From IMG/VR virus record IMGVR_UViG_3300048005_000086, positions 1-31,113 of that record: a stretch of 31,113 bases of DNA; one strand, given 5' to 3'. Below are positions 18,211 through 27,214 of this stretch, one piece after another. The notes below the pieces were generated by a model. That model was not told the DNA's origin. It saw only the letters and a program-made list of their open reading frames with translations, and ran no database searches. Position numbers and translations under genes: made by a program. Positions within the stretch are counted from its first letter, which is position 1. Every line of letters starts with the position of its first letter. Origin of the DNA: a virus.

Positions 18211-21200
18211 ATGAAAAAATACATAATTGATAACGTAGAGTATACACTTGAACAAGTTGAAAGTGCCGCTAGAGATAACGGGGTAGACATTGACACGTAT
18301 ATTAATGACATGGGAGCCCAGGTCGTTGATTCAACTGAAACTGAGCCAGACCCTGTGGAAAAGCCAACAGCTCCTGCGGAGACAACTGCGGCTGTAGGAG
18401 CGACGAACGAAAATACGGGTTCGCAGTTGGAAAAACCTTTATCGGAATTACAAGAATATAATCAACAAGATTTAGATTCTATACAAAATAGCTTTAATCA
18501 GGGTAAATTTAGAGAAGACCAAAGGTTAGCCTATGAACAATACCAAAAAACTGGTAATCTTTCAAAAGAGTTACTTCCTGAAAAACAGGGTGATAAAACT
18601 TTTAACGATTATGTTACTGATCTAAAAGACCAAATTGAGGGTAACGGCATTGAAAGATTTAAAAACTGGAGTTATAATGTTTTTGGGCCGGATGGTATTG
18701 GAGGCCTACCAGGGCCATCTACATTAGCTAGATTTCAAGAAGCATCGGCAGCTTATGCATTAGCTTTAGATAAAATAAAAGGAACAGAAGAAAGCGAAAA
18801 AGGAGCTAAAAAAGAATTTGAAAAGCTTTTAGAAATTCAAAAAATGCAAAAACCAATGCCCTCTATAACAGACGAAGACTCTGAGGGGTTGTTAGGGGTG
18901 CTAGCCGGCATTTTAGGTGATGCGACCCAAGTAGGTCAATCTGTTATACCTACAATAGCAGCAAGCGTTGGCGGAGCAGCGGCAGGTGGGGCTGTAGCGG
19001 GTCCAGCAGGCGCAGCTGTGGGAGGAACGGTAGGAGCTATTACGTCAACAGCTTTGCAAATCGCACCGTCTTTTATTACAGATTATAATTTAACTAAAGC
19101 TGAAGAAAAATATAAAAATGATAACCTGAAGAGTGATGAAGCTTTAGAAAAACTTATTGAAGAAGACGAAGTAGAAATGCTTGTGCCTCTTACAGGAACG
19201 GCAATTGCTATGATACCAGAGTATGTAGGTTTTAAAGGAATAAGCAAATATCTTTTAAACTCAACCGCGGGTAAATCTGTTTTGTCTAAAGTTGCTCGAT
19301 TAGGCGTAACATCAGGAAAAGAAGGTTTAACAGAGGTTATACAATTGTTCCCTGAAGGTGTAAATAATGCGCTAGCAGCGGGAGAGGACGTTGAGGATGC
19401 TGTTGTAGAAGGTCTACAATATACTTTTGAAAACACAAAAGACACGTTTTTATCTTCGACTGTAGGTACAGCTGCCTTTGGATTAGGTGGAAAAGCAGCT
19501 AAATCAGGAGGCGCTAGGGCATGGCGCAAAGCAAGGAATATGCGCGTTGCTATTGACGAAGGCAAAATGGAAAGTGTAATGGACGAAATATCTGAATTGA
19601 ACGTTCAGAGAATGGAGGCTAATGAACCTGAGTTAAAAGAAGCTCTTACTGTAAAGATAAACGATAAAGTAAAAGAATTAGACGCTTTAGACACAAGAGC
19701 AAATAGCATAATGAGTTTTGCTAGTGATCAAGATTTTAATGAAATTACAAAAATTGAAGATCTAAAAAAGCAGTATATTAAAAAAGTAAAAAATATACAA
19801 AATAAAAAAGAACAGTTAGACCCAAAAGAATACCAACAATCTTTAGAAATTTATAAAGAAAAATATTTAGAAGCTCAGGCTAGAATTAAAGGTGTTGCTA
19901 ATAAAGTACAAGAAGAAGCAGAAAACGCAACTCCCGAAGATGTATCGGCTAGAACAGTTAAAAATGCAAATGCTATTAATAATGGATTTAATAGCAATAC
20001 AATGCAACAAACAAATGAACAGACTGGTAAAACCGAACTAACTGATAAAGGGCTAGAATTTTTTCATAACACGCTTGTTCCGGGTATGTCTGACCTTGTT
20101 ACAAGCATTGTAAACCGTAATTTTAGGCAAAATAAAGAATTTGGCGAATCAAGATATAAAAAAGAAGATTTTATTGCAGATTTACTTTACGCACCTGATA
20201 AAAATAAAGCTTCGTCATTAATTCGTTTATTAGCTAGTTTTAAACCTGAAAAAGATCAGTTTTTAACTACATATATAACAAAAAATTTAAAGCTTAGGTC
20301 TGGTCGTATTTTAGAAGAACGTGTAGGGTCACAAGCTACAATTGGCGGCACCAGTATAGATACCCAAGAAGCTAGCGAAATACAGGCAGAAGATACTCAG
20401 GTTCCGGCTATGCAAGGCCCTAAATTTACAAAACGACTTGGGCTTTCTGATGATATAGTTAATAAAGCTAGAAAAGCCGCTGCTAAAGCTTTGGCTACTG
20501 CTAAAAATGTAGACTCTAAAACATTTACTACAGACATTGTTAACTCAATTAACAATGAAATATTTGATGATATAAGAAAAATAATCCCTAAACCAAAAGA
20601 GCGAGAAGCCTTTATGGAACAATTTGCCGGGGCAATATGGGACGCAATACCATCAAGTTCATTAGCAAAAGCTACTAGAAATCAAACATTTCAAAGTTGG
20701 AATTTAAATGCCCCTACTAAAAAAGCTTTTGTAGATTATTTTTTAGGTAGAGATCAAGAAGGTTTAGCTGATAATACAATAAACGATAGGGCAAGAAGAC
20801 AATTACCTGAATATTTGGCTAAGGCAATCGGCGCTGAATATGCGCAAGATTTATTAGAAAACGATTCTGAAGTACGTGAAAGATTCCGTTTAGTACAAGA
20901 ACAAGAAGTTAAAGAAGCCGCTAAAAGTATTATTGAAAATGATGATTCAAATTGGTTTGATTACAAAAAATTTCAAGAGTCAACGGAAGTTTCAGAAGAC
21001 GACGCGGCATCTCAAACTAAAGATTGGGATAAACAACTACCTGAAGGAGAAAAAACTTTAGTTATACAGGGTAAAGAGGCAAAGCACAAAAAAGCAAAAG
21101 AGGAATTTAAAGGCTGGGTAAAAACAGTTATGGCAAAATATTTTCCAAAAGATTTCTTTTTTATAGCTGGATCTGGACATTTAACTAACTCTTCGTCTAG

Positions 21201-24200
21201 AATGGCATTTGCTAATCAAGAAAATGTTGCTCAAGAACTAGAGTCTTCAGAATTTGCTGAAGATACATCTGGAATAAACTGGAATTTAGTTGGTAGAATT
21301 GATTACAAAGGGTTAGGTCAACAAGCTAAGGTATATGTAAAAGGTTTATTTAAAGGTAAAAATAAAGCTGAAGTTACTTTAGCAGATTTGAAAAAGAGCT
21401 TCAAAAAAATACAAGCTCAAGGAGTTGAAAACATGAAAACTCTTAAATTTGCAACCCAGCAATTTGCTAAAATGTATGCAGACGATAAAAGCACAGCTAA
21501 ATTTATAGCTACGTGGTATAAGTCCGCATCAAATAATCAAAATCATATCTTAAGATTTGCCGCTCCTTTAAAGGCATTTTCTAGAGATCTTTCTTCTGGT
21601 ATGAGAGAAGAACACACTATGCCTTCAAGTTTAGTTGGGAAGTATTTATTTAATTCTATATTGAATAATGACGTAGATAATGCGTTTAAAAATGTAGAAA
21701 AAAATTATTTCCAAGTAGCATTGTCTGTTAGCGATGATAATAAGCTAAAAGGAAAAGATTTTAACTATACATCTAAAATGCCAAAGGGTTGGAAGTTTAC
21801 AGATAATACTTGGGCTCGTTATTTTAATGATTTGGTTAATAATAATAATGGAGGTATTGATCCTAACGGAATTGAATTTTTTGAAACAGGCAAAACAGTT
21901 GCTGAAACTTTTGGTGCACAAGCGAATCAAAATACTGCAGATGTAAAAGCTGCTCAACAAAAAGTTATACAAGAAAAAACTGAAGATAATTTTGAAGTTT
22001 TAATTAATAGAGCTATAGGTAAACTAGAAGATTACTTAGGTCCAAAAGGAGCTTTACAGGCTAACTTTGCGGCTGTACCTATAAATATATTAGTTGGAGG
22101 ATTAAGAGCTACTAAACTAGCTTATAGAGGTTCTAAAAACCTTACTACAGCTCTTCAAGAAGGCTATAAAAAGGTGAAAAACTATATGTCGCAGAGAGAG
22201 TGGCTAGAGTTTACTAAAAAAGCTGTTTCTGGAGTTAGAACAGGACCAGACGGTAAAACTGTTGCATTAGCTATAGCAAATGAAAATGCTATAAAAAATG
22301 AGCAAGTTAGAAAAACAAAACTTGATATTCTTAAAAAAGCTGGTGTGTATAGCAAAGAAGATGATAATAAAACTAGTCAAGAACTTAATGAAAAATTAAA
22401 AGAAAAAGACGACGCTATAAAATCTTCTAATAGGACTGAAGGCCTTGAAAGAAATTTTAGAAAAATATTAAATACCAAAAAAGATAAAGGTGGAAGACCA
22501 TCAAAATGGTTTATACCACCAAATGCAGAAGACATAAAAGGTCTGTTGTATGCTTTTTTACCTAAAGGTAAAGCAGGTGTTGAAGCTAAGAAATTTTTTA
22601 ATTCGGCTATATTAAAGCCTTACTCTGATGGAATTGCTGCAGCTGAAGCTGAAATATTGCAGAAGGCTAAGCTATTTAAACAGCTAGAAAAAGATTCCGG
22701 TGTAGACTTAAATGAAAATATAAAGGGTACGCCTTATACTTTAGGTGACGCTATAAAAGTTTATAACTGGGATAAACAAGGTATTGAGGTAGATATTTTA
22801 AAAGATGAATATTTAGATCAATTAATTGGAGCTGTTGAATTAAATCCTAAAGCCAAGTATATGGCTGAACAAGTAGCTAATAATTACGAAATTACGTATG
22901 ATAAAAATTGGCGGAATATTCCATTTAATAAATCTATTTTTGATGCTATAAACTCCGGCACGCGAGGCAAAAGTTTAGAAATATTTAGTCAAAACGTTGA
23001 TGCTATTTTTAATAAAGATAATTTAAAAGAAATAGAAAATGTTTTCGGTAAGAAATATGTACAAGCATTAAGCAATACATTAAAAAGAATGAAGACTGGG
23101 CGTAATAGAATTAGTACAGATGCTCAGTCAAATGCTTACATGAATTTTATAAATAGATCTGTAGCCACCACAATGTTTTTTAACACCCGTTCTGCTGGTT
23201 TACAGCTATTGTCTGCTTTAAATTATATAGGCCAAGATAATAATAATATATTCCAAGCTACTGCTGCTTTTGCAAATCAAGCACAATGGCAACAAGATTA
23301 TAATAAATTATGGAATAGCGATTATTTAACTAACAGGCGTAAAGGTGCTAAGTTCGATGTACTTGCTGATGAAATTGCCGAAGGCGATCCAAAGGGCTTA
23401 AATAAACTTTTAAAAGCAGGTTTTTTACCTACAAGATATGCAGATAGTTTTGCTATAGCTTTAGGAGGGGCGGCATTCTATAGAAATAGAGTTAATGCTT
23501 TAATGAAAAAAGGAATGTCTCAACAAGAAGCTGAAGAGCAAGGAATGAAAGATTGGGTAAAAACTTCAGAAGAATCTCAGCAATCTTCAGATCCTTCAAA
23601 AATATCTGAAATTCAAGCTTCTGGCGTTGGTAAAATAATATATGCTTTTGCAAACACTCCTTTTCAATATGCTCGTATTGTTAAACGTAAGCTACAAGAT
23701 ATTACTTCTGGTAGGTCTTATGCAGAAGGCGGTATGAATCAGGTTAGGAAAGATATTCAAACTTCATTATATTATACAGCCGGACAAGCTTTGTTATTTA
23801 ATGCATTGCAATCTGGACTTGTCGCTGCTTTAATGGGTGGTAATGATGATGAAGAAGAACTTGAAGAAAAAACAATTTTAGCAACAGAAAGGGCATTAAC
23901 TTCATTTGCTAAATCAACCGGCAACCCGGGTGCTATAATAGCTTCAATATATAGTATGATAGACGAAGCTGATAGTCAAATTGAAAAGAAAGGTAGAATT
24001 GATAATCCTTACAAAATAGCTTTAGAAGCTACAGGAATATCGCCGCCGGTAAATGCTAAGTTAAATGATATTGTTGCCATTGGAAATATTTATAAATATA
24101 ACCATAAGCAGATTGAAAAAGATCCGTTTGAACTTTCTATAAATAATCCTACGCTAGAAATAGCAGGTAACGCAGCTTCGTTTGCGGGAGTTCCTTTAGA

Positions 24201-24720
24201 TAGAGTTATAAGAAAAACTCAAAATTTAAATGCTGCTGTAAATGAAGAATTAGACGCTTGGACTAGACTATGGTTAGTCGCTGGTTGGAGTAAATGGGAA
24301 TTAGGTGTTGATGACAAACAGTCTGGACCTAAAGCTAAAGCTAAAGCTAAAGCTAAAGCTAAAGCCAAACCCAAACCCAAACCTAAGCCTAAGCCAAAAT
24401 CTGCAGTAAAAAAATTAAAAAATGGTGTAGCAGGACAAGCTAATAGAGATGGAACTATAGAGATAGATCCTAATTTATCACCAGTAGAAAAAGCTAAAAC
24501 AGTTGCCCATGAAAAGCAGCATGTTAAAGATATGAAAAGCGGAATGCTCGATTATGATGATAACTTTGTATATTGGAAAGGTAAAAAGTTTAAACGGAAA
24601 AGCGGAAAGATACTTTATAATGGCAAATACCATATAGAAGGTGATCCAAAGTTGCCGTGGGAAAAACGCGCGTATAACGCAGAGCCTACAACTAAGCAGG
24701 CTAAAAAGCTATATGCTTAA
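18211..24720 (+). CDS. Giant internal virion/DNA-ejection protein with C-terminal zincin domain, 2169 aa
   Basis: The gene is at the end of the virion block and has the length of the largest ejection proteins. The start (KKYIIDNVEYTLEQVESAAR) resembles the short N-terminal module seen on many marine-phage internal proteins. Residues 40-75 are a Glu/Pro/Thr/Ala linker with unusually GC-rich codons. Residues about 228-292 are a strongly hydrophobic Ala/Gly/Val region, a likely membrane-inserting segment. Residues 430-2030 are mainly charged helix with coiled-coil stretches. A (Lys-Ala)6(Lys-Pro)5 linker at 2041-2062 leads to a final domain with VAHEKQHVKDMKSG: H2100, E2101 and H2104 form HExxH, with E2151 or E2158 as candidate third ligand. 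No lytic transglycosylase motif was recognised. Confidence 0.65.
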   Translation: MKKYIIDNVEYTLEQVESAARDNGVDIDTYINDMGAQVVDSTETEPDPVEKPTAPAETTAAVGATNENTGSQLEKPLSELQEYNQQDLDSIQNSFNQGKFREDQRLAYEQYQKTGNLSKELLPEKQGDKTFNDYVTDLKDQIEGNGIERFKNWSYNVFGPDGIGGLPGPSTLARFQEASAAYALALDKIKGTEESEKGAKKEFEKLLEIQKMQKPMPSITDEDSEGLLGVLAGILGDATQVGQSVIPTIAASVGGAAAGGAVAGPAGAAVGGTVGAITSTALQIAPSFITDYNLTKAEEKYKNDNLKSDEALEKLIEEDEVEMLVPLTGTAIAMIPEYVGFKGISKYLLNSTAGKSVLSKVARLGVTSGKEGLTEVIQLFPEGVNNALAAGEDVEDAVVEGLQYTFENTKDTFLSSTVGTAAFGLGGKAAKSGGARAWRKARNMRVAIDEGKMESVMDEISELNVQRMEANEPELKEALTVKINDKVKELDALDTRANSIMSFASDQDFNEITKIEDLKKQYIKKVKNIQNKKEQLDPKEYQQSLEIYKEKYLEAQARIKGVANKVQEEAENATPEDVSARTVKNANAINNGFNSNTMQQTNEQTGKTELTDKGLEFFHNTLVPGMSDLVTSIVNRNFRQNKEFGESRYKKEDFIADLLYAPDKNKASSLIRLLASFKPEKDQFLTTYITKNLKLRSGRILEERVGSQATIGGTSIDTQEASEIQAEDTQVPAMQGPKFTKRLGLSDDIVNKARKAAAKALATAKNVDSKTFTTDIVNSINNEIFDDIRKIIPKPKEREAFMEQFAGAIWDAIPSSSLAKATRNQTFQSWNLNAPTKKAFVDYFLGRDQEGLADNTINDRARRQLPEYLAKAIGAEYAQDLLENDSEVRERFRLVQEQEVKEAAKSIIENDDSNWFDYKKFQESTEVSEDDAASQTKDWDKQLPEGEKTLVIQGKEAKHKKAKEEFKGWVKTVMAKYFPKDFFFIAGSGHLTNSSSRMAFANQENVAQELESSEFAEDTSGINWNLVGRIDYKGLGQQAKVYVKGLFKGKNKAEVTLADLKKSFKKIQAQGVENMKTLKFATQQFAKMYADDKSTAKFIATWYKSASNNQNHILRFAAPLKAFSRDLSSGMREEHTMPSSLVGKYLFNSILNNDVDNAFKNVEKNYFQVALSVSDDNKLKGKDFNYTSKMPKGWKFTDNTWARYFNDLVNNNNGGIDPNGIEFFETGKTVAETFGAQANQNTADVKAAQQKVIQEKTEDNFEVLINRAIGKLEDYLGPKGALQANFAAVPINILVGGLRATKLAYRGSKNLTTALQEGYKKVKNYMSQREWLEFTKKAVSGVRTGPDGKTVALAIANENAIKNEQVRKTKLDILKKAGVYSKEDDNKTSQELNEKLKEKDDAIKSSNRTEGLERNFRKILNTKKDKGGRPSKWFIPPNAEDIKGLLYAFLPKGKAGVEAKKFFNSAILKPYSDGIAAAEAEILQKAKLFKQLEKDSGVDLNENIKGTPYTLGDAIKVYNWDKQGIEVDILKDEYLDQLIGAVELNPKAKYMAEQVANNYEITYDKNWRNIPFNKSIFDAINSGTRGKSLEIFSQNVDAIFNKDNLKEIENVFGKKYVQALSNTLKRMKTGRNRISTDAQSNAYMNFINRSVATTMFFNTRSAGLQLLSALNYIGQDNNNIFQATAAFANQAQWQQDYNKLWNSDYLTNRRKGAKFDVLADEIAEGDPKGLNKLLKAGFLPTRYADSFAIALGGAAFYRNRVNALMKKGMSQQEAEEQGMKDWVKTSEESQQSSDPSKISEIQASGVGKIIYAFANTPFQYARIVKRKLQDITSGRSYAEGGMNQVRKDIQTSLYYTAGQALLFNALQSGLVAALMGGNDDEEELEEKTILATERALTSFAKSTGNPGAIIASIYSMIDEADSQIEKKGRIDNPYKIALEATGISPPVNAKLNDIVAIGNIYKYNHKQIEKDPFELSINNPTLEIAGNAASFAGVPLDRVIRKTQNLNAAVNEELDAWTRLWLVAGWSKWELGVDDKQSGPKAKAKAKAKAKAKPKPKPKPKPKSAVKKLKNGVAGQANRDGTIEIDPNLSPVEKAKTVAHEKQHVKDMKSGMLDYDDNFVYWKGKKFKRKSGKILYNGKYHIEGDPKLPWEKRAYNAEPTTKQAKKLYA
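24331..24396 (+). repeat. Hexanucleotide tandem repeat coding a Lys-Ala/Lys-Pro linker
   Basis: Five perfect AAAGCT units (24331-24360) and one AAAGCC are followed by five related units (AAACCC, AAACCC, AAACCT, AAGCCT, AAGCCA). They encode six Lys-Ala and five Lys-Pro pairs. Such a repeat can change length by slippage without breaking the frame. It separates the helical ejection protein from the HExxH domain. Confidence 0.9.
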
Positions 24721-24728
24721 ATAAAAAA

Positions 24729-24760
24729 GGGGGATGATACCAATTACGGCGTCATCCCCT
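24729..24760. terminator. Bidirectional Rho-independent-type terminator between convergent operons
   Basis: A 12-bp stem pairs GGGGATGATACC (24730-24741) with GGCGTCATCCCC (24748-24759), with one T-G wobble and one A-C mismatch, around the loop AATTAC. An outer G-T wobble (24729/24760) and A-T pairs extend it. An A run lies on the left (24723-24728) and TTTATTATTAT on the right, so each strand has a T-rich tail after the hairpin. It sits in the 46-base gap between the virion operon and nrdA, whose coding ends point towards each other. Confidence 0.85.
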
Positions 24761-24766
24761 TTATTA

Positions 24767-26512
24767 TTATCCATCACAGCTTAAACAATCAGGATCCATA
24801 GCGTTTGCCGCTATATCACCTCTTAATACTGATTCGGTTCTAGTATAATATAATGTTTTTATACCGCGCTTCCAAGCTTCTATATGAACTTGATTTAACC
24901 ATCTCGGCGGTGCTTCCGAAGGAAATGCTAAATTTAAAGAAACAGATTGATCTATATAATCTTGCCGTATACCAGCTTGTCTTACAAGCTCTAATTGATT
25001 TATTTCTTTAAATGTTTTAAATACATTTTTTACTGCTTCTCCTCCTTCTTGCTGAGTAAGTCTTCCTCCGTGATCGTAATACCATCCGTCAAGTTGTTCA
25101 ATTCCTTGAATGGATCCACCATCTGCCAGAATTTTATCCCAAGTTTCTTTATTATTGATACCAACTTTTCTTAATGCTTTTTCTAATTCTTTATTTCTTC
25201 TAATAAAAGTTCCTTTAGCCGATTGCTCTGTAAAAACATTTGCAGCCCAAGGTTCAATACCCGGTGATACATTACCTGCAAGTTTACTATTTGAAACCGT
25301 AGGTGCTATAGCTCTAAGATGCGTATTACGAAATCCTGTACCAACACACCACAAAGGCTCTCCGTAGGTTTCAGCTAAAGCTCTTGAAGCTCTTTCAGTT
25401 TCAATTTTTATTTTTGAAAATATTTCCCGCGTTTTGAATTGCGCTAATAAACTTTCGAATGCTATTCCGTTTTTTTGTAATAGGCTGTGCCATCCAAGGA
25501 CACCTAACCCTAATGCCCTTCCTTTCTCCGCACTGCGCACAGAGTTCTCGAATCCCTTCATATTCTTGGCACGCTGAATAAATTCTTCTAGCACACCGTC
25601 CAGGAACCAAGTTGCGTCGTAAATTAAATTCGTATTCTTCCACTCGTCGTATCTATCTAAATTAACTGATGATAAGCAACATACAAAACTATGTGACTCA
25701 TCCGTATGTAATACAATTTCACTACATATGTTAGTCATATGTACCTTTAAACTGTTCTTTTTATATGCTTCTGGATTATTTTTGTTTGTATTTCCCTTAA
25801 ATAATATATAAGGTTCTCCAGTTGCTTTACGCTTTTGGAGCAGTCTTGCCCATTTTTGTCTTGCTTCAGAATCTCCTCCTTCAAGGCTTCGCATAAACTT
25901 GTCGCCGACCACAGCGCACTGGTGGAGGTTGAGTGATTGTCTATTGACGTCTCCTTTAGGTTCTCTAATTTCAAGCCATTCGTCAAAGTCGGGGTGATCA
26001 ATATTAATATTAACGCTTGCTGCTCCTCTTCTGACAGAACCTTGATTAGTGGCAAGTATAGTTGAATCGTAAACTTTGCAAAACGGCACCACTCCATCAC
26101 TTGTTCCATTACCTGTAATTTTAGAACCGGCGGGTCTAATCATATTAATGCCAATACCAACACCGCCTCCATGCTTGGCTAATAGCATCATTTCTAAATT
26201 TTTTGTGCCTATTTCAGAAATACTATCTCCTACATCAATTCCAAAACAACTGATCGGCAAACCTCTGTCTGTACCTGTATTAGAAAGCACAGGAGAAGCT
26301 AAACACAACCACCCATCCCATATGTACTGAAAAAACTTTTCGGCTAATTCTGGCTTATATAAACGCCTTGCAACAGCTTTTGAAACACGCTGGTATGCAT
26401 CTTTTGGTGTTTCGCCCGGCAATAGATAACCTCCTGCTATAGTTTTTTTATAAACATCAGTATCGCCCCAAGAGGGGTAGTCTTCTCCTTTTTTCCAATC
26501 GTTATTCCACAT
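24767..26512 (-). CDS. nrdA: Class I ribonucleotide reductase large (alpha) subunit, 581 aa
   Basis: The enzyme reduces ribonucleoside diphosphates to deoxyribonucleotides for phage DNA synthesis, using the radical made by NrdB. Visible key residues: redox cysteine C89 (SCFG) and its partner C278 (CCLSSVNL), the active-site set N261, C263 and E265 (NICSEI), the phosphate-binding loop around SNSKLAGNVSPGIEP (407-421), radical-transfer tyrosines Y555-Y556 (LYYTRTES), and a C-terminal C576/C579 pair (CLSCDG) that relays electrons from glutaredoxin or thioredoxin. The N-terminal ATP-cone found in the 761-aa E. coli protein is absent; the chain begins just before the catalytic ten-stranded barrel. 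All catalytic residues are present, so it should be active. It is last in the minus-strand operon, one base after the preceding stop codon. Confidence 0.93.
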   Translation of the reverse strand: MWNNDWKKGEDYPSWGDTDVYKKTIAGGYLLPGETPKDAYQRVSKAVARRLYKPELAEKFFQYIWDGWLCLASPVLSNTGTDRGLPISCFGIDVGDSISEIGTKNLEMMLLAKHGGGVGIGINMIRPAGSKITGNGTSDGVVPFCKVYDSTILATNQGSVRRGAASVNINIDHPDFDEWLEIREPKGDVNRQSLNLHQCAVVGDKFMRSLEGGDSEARQKWARLLQKRKATGEPYILFKGNTNKNNPEAYKKNSLKVHMTNICSEIVLHTDESHSFVCCLSSVNLDRYDEWKNTNLIYDATWFLDGVLEEFIQRAKNMKGFENSVRSAEKGRALGLGVLGWHSLLQKNGIAFESLLAQFKTREIFSKIKIETERASRALAETYGEPLWCVGTGFRNTHLRAIAPTVSNSKLAGNVSPGIEPWAANVFTEQSAKGTFIRRNKELEKALRKVGINNKETWDKILADGGSIQGIEQLDGWYYDHGGRLTQQEGGEAVKNVFKTFKEINQLELVRQAGIRQDYIDQSVSLNLAFPSEAPPRWLNQVHIEAWKRGIKTLYYTRTESVLRGDIAANAMDPDCLSCDG

Positions 26513-26513
26513 A

Positions 26514-26879
26514 TTAATTAATTATATATATTAAGTAGCCTATTATAATATTTAAATTAAGAATTACTATATTCCATTGCTTTGCTAAAAATACTTGCGG
26601 AGTTAAAAGTAAGGCTCCTATTATATATGTTATAGCACCCATATTATCATATTTCAAAAGATATGGGGATAACATTATAAAAGCAGAGCCCATATAACCT
26701 ATTCTATTAGATAGCCTTTCTTTAGGATTTAATTTTTTATCTTTAACAAGTAATCTTAAAAAAGATCTTTTAAACCTGAACTCACAAATAGAGCATGTTT
26801 TTTTACCCGGGTGTTTAAAATAAAAATTACTTTTAGGTTTATTACAAACGTTACATACTTTCATTTTAGTTTTTGCCAC
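26514..26879 (-). CDS. Zinc-ribbon membrane protein, 121 aa
   Basis: The N-terminal 45 residues are basic and hold two CxxC pairs, C9/C12 (CNVC) and C29/C32 (CSIC), which make a four-cysteine zinc ribbon. The remaining 65 residues form probably three membrane helices (about 58-76, 79-98 and 103-120). The second ends in LLLTPQVFLAKQWN; the PQ motif faintly recalls PQ-loop/SemiSWEET proteins, but this is not a firm assignment. The start overlaps the end of the upstream 113-aa gene by 19 bases and its stop is one base from the nrdA start, so it is part of the RNR operon. A holin-like, superinfection-exclusion or transport role is possible; the sequence does not decide. Confidence 0.7.
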   Translation of the reverse strand: MAKTKMKVCNVCNKPKSNFYFKHPGKKTCSICEFRFKRSFLRLLVKDKKLNPKERLSNRIGYMGSAFIMLSPYLLKYDNMGAITYIIGALLLTPQVFLAKQWNIVILNLNIIIGYLIYIIN

Positions 26880-27202
26880 AGCCAGGCTTGTGTTGATCGA
26901 GGTTTACATATAACCATAGTTTCATTCCCTATGTAGTAACATAAATTATATACGTCAGTAGTATCTGATCTTAAAATCCTTAATTCTTTTTCTATATATT
27001 TTATGGTTCCTCTAGCTAAAATTCTTTTCTTTTTACTTTGAGGTATAACAACAAATCTATTGAAAGTGTCGTTATAATCAATTTCTACAAACTCTCCTTC
27101 TTGATTATACCAAAGGCCATATATTTCTTCTTGTTGGCTATAGACCCAAGTTCCCATCAATAAAAAGTATAAAAACAATAATGCTCCGAATAAATATTTC
27201 AT
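26861..27202 (-). CDS. Exported lipocalin-like small protein, 113 aa
   Basis: A typical Sec signal peptide (MKYLFGALLFLYFLLMGTWV, then YSQQ) is followed by a mature domain of about 90 residues. The mature part is beta-rich: IYGLWYNQEGEFVEIDY at its start, and MVICKPRSTQAWLWQK at its end. A G-x-W near the start and a final (V/I)-x-KP-x-x-x-x-AWLWxK strand recall the lipocalin-like domains common in Bacteroidetes secreted proteins. No Cys follows the cleavage site closely, so it should be periplasmic rather than lipidated. It lies between nrdB and nrdA in the same operon, after the 57-aa lipoprotein gene. Its function in the phage is unknown; envelope modification or exclusion of other phages are guesses. 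Confidence 0.65.
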   Translation of the reverse strand: MKYLFGALLFLYFLLMGTWVYSQQEEIYGLWYNQEGEFVEIDYNDTFNRFVVIPQSKKKRILARGTIKYIEKELRILRSDTTDVYNLCYYIGNETMVICKPRSTQAWLWQKLK

Positions 27203-27214
27203 TTTAATTTTATT

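Noticed and set aside
18305-18430. GC-rich stretch near the start of the giant gene, considered as a second overprinted gene
   Set aside because: The +1 frame gives only a 28-residue peptide from an ATG at 18305 with no family pattern, and the +2 frame lacks a start. It is more simply a Glu/Pro/Thr/Ala linker.
19083-19565. 160-aa ORF on the minus strand inside the giant internal protein gene
   Set aside because: It is antisense to the Ala/Gly/Val-rich hydrophobic segment, has no recognisable motif, and the plus-strand frame is clearly coding throughout.
25747-26109. 120-aa ORF in another minus-strand frame over nrdA
   Set aside because: No family pattern; the nrdA frame here carries conserved RNR residues on both sides. 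Its length follows from locally unusual base composition.
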